DNA of 64,000 nucleotides from positions 806,001 through 870,000 of the forward strand of contig OX637343.1 of NCBI GenBank assembly GCA_951799405.1, read 5' to 3'. Positions 62,264-64,000 of the stretch are shown here, one piece after another. A program made the position numbers and the translations under genes. How positions within the stretch are numbered: the stretch's first letter is position 1; each line of letters starts with the position of its first letter. Origin of the DNA: Agapetus fuscipes. Taxonomy: Eukaryota; Arthropoda; Insecta; Trichoptera; Glossosomatidae. The notes under the pieces were generated by a model. The model saw only the letters and a program-made list of their open reading frames with translations, was not told the DNA's origin and did no database searches.

Positions 62264-62690
62264 TCCTCATGAGTCATGAGGCGGTGTGGAAGTTGTCCAC
62301 AATTCATGCATCATAAGGAGCTACTTCGGGAGACTGGATTTAAAAGCCTGGAAACGAGGCGCAACAGGTCCCTTATGATGCTCACTCATAAGGTCATCAA
62401 CGGCTTAATTGACAGTCCCACCCCGTTGGAGCGCTACAGGTTGTATGTGCCTGACGACTACACCCGAGGGCGAGGACATGATCTATTTCATGTACCGAAA
62501 AGCCGTACTGATGTCGTGGCGCAACACCCTGTGACTCGGAGTGTAAAGCTCTTAAATAAGTCTAATATAGACATTTTTTAGTGTAATTTATTAACATTTT
62601 AAAATCTAGCAATAGAGTTCCTCCCAGCGTGTTGATAGCTGTGAGGGTGCACTGTAATAAGGGTGACCTGTTGTGCACAAAAAAAAAAAA
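62264..62690 (+). mobile_element. LG LINE, C-terminal coding end and 3' end
   Basis: SLETRRNRSLMMLTHKVING, LIDSPTPLERYRLYVPDDYT, RGRGHDLFHVPKSRTDVVAQ, TRSVKLLNKSNIDIF and a stop. RRL.....HK..NG.. and R.G....H..RSRT...Q.....R....WN are typical of a LINE C-terminus. 3' end AGAGTTCCTCCCAGCGTGTT and GGTGACCTGTTGTGCAC plus A-run. Confidence 0.8.
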
Positions 62691-62754
62691 GGCTTGAGTT
62701 CGGTATCATCGAGGGACTCACTAAGTCGATTCTTCTTTTCGAGAGATAAAAAAA

Positions 62755-62915
62755 AAACGCAACTATGCTACACATACAGTGTAACTTCTTGCCGCGTTAT
62801 GACGATGAGCTGGGGAGCTGGTAAGCCTGCACTTGAAGCGAAGCCGTCTTTCTGAGAAAATAAATAGGTTCCACTCGTAACATACGACCCTTATGGGTAT
62901 AATGCGGTAAATAGT
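62755..62915. mobile_element. Two S2 pieces, opposite strands
   Basis: 62755-62800 is an S2 3' end on the minus strand; 62811-62915 is a diverged S2 body on the plus strand. Confidence 0.6.
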
Positions 62916-62918
62916 TAA

Positions 62919-63349
62919 TAATAATAAATATAATATTACGATGATTTATTTGGTGAGCGCTGTTTTTGTGTGTATCACACCTCAAGAGCCCTCTGCGAGC
63001 TTGGTCGTCGCTGTAGAAAGCGCCTATTCTCAAGCAAGACCCAGTTGTTGTATGGTTGGATGGACCTTTCAGTGACCGGTCTTTGGTAAAGGTTTATGAA
63101 TTTTTCAACCCAGCGAAGAGCACATTCGAAATATAAATGGTATATTTTTGTGCTCCGCCGGGATCCGAATCCACAACCTTCCATTTACGAGTCCGAAGTG
63201 TTGCCACTACGGACTACGGACCGGTCCAAGATGCCAACGACACGCGGTGTACCTGAGCGGTTACCCATCCAAATACTGTCCGCGCCCAATGTTGCTTAAC
63301 TTCGGTGATCTATGGGAACCGGTGCTTTCAACATGGTAACGTCGTTGAC
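62919..63349 (-). mobile_element. S1 SINE, full length with 5S head
   Basis: From the LC-like tail (62919-62990) through the body and tRNA-like head to the complete 5S-like head (63349-63232). Together with 47167 it defines the full S1: about 120 bp 5S, 75 bp tRNA, 235 bp body and tail. Confidence 0.85.
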
Positions 63350-63434
63350 ATGTAGTTGTCACTGTTGAAACCCTGTTGTGGATCGAACCCTCTAAAAGTG
63401 ATTTCAACTGTTCTACGAACTAAACTAATTCATT

Positions 63435-63550
63435 TTTCTTCTTCTTTTCGATCCACTTCTATTGAAGATCGGCGTCATCATGGCTGTTTTAACTTTGGAT
63501 GCTGCGATTCAAAACAGGGACTCGATGCTTATACCGAACCATTGCTCTTG
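63435..63550 (-). mobile_element. LF LINE 3' end
   Basis: Matches 61600-61680 (GAAGATCGGCG, ACAGGGACT.GATGCTT). Confidence 0.65.
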
Positions 63551-64000
63551 GTTCCTTGACTTATAGGTTGGTATGCGGCGGACCACCCATGCTGCAAAAA
63601 ATGGTCCACTTTGCCGATGTCACCTCTGTTCTAGGGAGGACGGCAAGAGTTGCAGGGTGTATGTTCATTTAAGATTTGTGTGTTTGTGTGTTTGTGTTGC
63701 AGGACCACATGCAGTCCGTGTTTGCTTGTGAAAATGCATATAATGTGAATTCCTAATGTTACATGTCTTTGCAACTAAGATTATAGATTATAGACACACT
63801 TTGAAATTCGTCTAAACTAAACTATCAATCAAACGGCTGACCACGCATGCTGTAAAAATGATTCACTTTGCCAATGTCACCCCTGTTTCAGGAAAGGACG
63901 GTAAGAGTTGCAGGGTGTATGTCCATTTGAGATTTGGTTTTTATGTAGTAGGTTCACATGAGGCATGTGCAAGCGCGAACTTGTACGTGTCTGGTTGTGG
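63551..64000 (+). mobile_element. Two LR modules, the second running off the window
   Basis: 63551-63795 complete; 63836-64000 from GCTGACCACGCATGCTG onward, cut by the window end. Confidence 0.8.

Noticed and set aside
4349..64000. CRISPR-like array from the evenly repeated LR modules
   Set aside because: Copies are dispersed on both strands with variable truncation and microsatellite tails; eukaryotic retroposon pattern.
46771..64000. Further exons of the host gene
   Set aside because: No acceptor/donor pair in phase 1 enclosing non-repeat coding-like sequence was found; the remaining exons are assumed to lie beyond the window.

Overview
This is eukaryotic, AT-rich, intron- and repeat-dominated DNA, most likely from an arthropod. 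Three things point there: the 5S-like heads of one SINE family resemble arthropod 5S rRNA, short TTAGG arrays (the common arthropod telomere unit) sit inside a satellite near 41.0-41.8 kb, and several transposon fragments (for example the one ending in GEAYVQQWMEMA near 37.1 kb) are of kinds common in insect genomes. The species cannot be named from this window. There are no operons, no true tRNA or rRNA genes, no CRISPR array and no intact transposase or reverse transcriptase.

One host gene is supported. A first coding exon (31468-31519, good Kozak context, strong splice donor) joins in phase to a long exon (45976-46770) across a 14.5-kb intron. Together they give about 282 residues of a proline-rich, low-complexity N-terminus that I do not recognise. 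The rest of the gene lies beyond the right edge. A pair of CCAAT motifs precedes exon 1, a cryptic exon lies 200 bp after it, and a minisatellite follows.

Almost everything else is nested mobile DNA. Family names used below: LR = a LINE whose roughly 260-bp 3' module is the commonest repeat here (about 50 copies or pieces). LC = a CR1/L2-like LINE. LF, LG, LW = further LINE families. S1 = a SINE with a tRNA-like head, in several copies preceded by a 5S-rRNA-like head. S2 = a second tRNA-headed SINE, often fused behind S1. S3 = a tRNA-Leu/Ser-like SINE. M1 to M5 = short inverted-repeat DNA elements (MITEs). LTR-A and LTR-B = solo long terminal repeats. PF = Penelope-like foldback elements carrying hammerhead-ribozyme-like cores.

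Layout: 0-31 kb is dense nested repeats. 31-47 kb holds the two host exons and a repeat-filled intron, including a duplicated block with long (CATA)n arrays and a T/A-rich TTAGG satellite (40-42.3 kb). 47-64 kb is again nested repeats, with a 1.13-kb hAT element inside an M4 element at 57.3-58.8 kb. The most notable system is the PF set: at least nine loci share C(U/A)GANGA - stem - GAAA cores with self-complementary helix III, and two of them sit between target-site duplications. Next is the modular S1 SINE, whose head and body are joined to three different 3' ends, one of them shared with the LC LINE.
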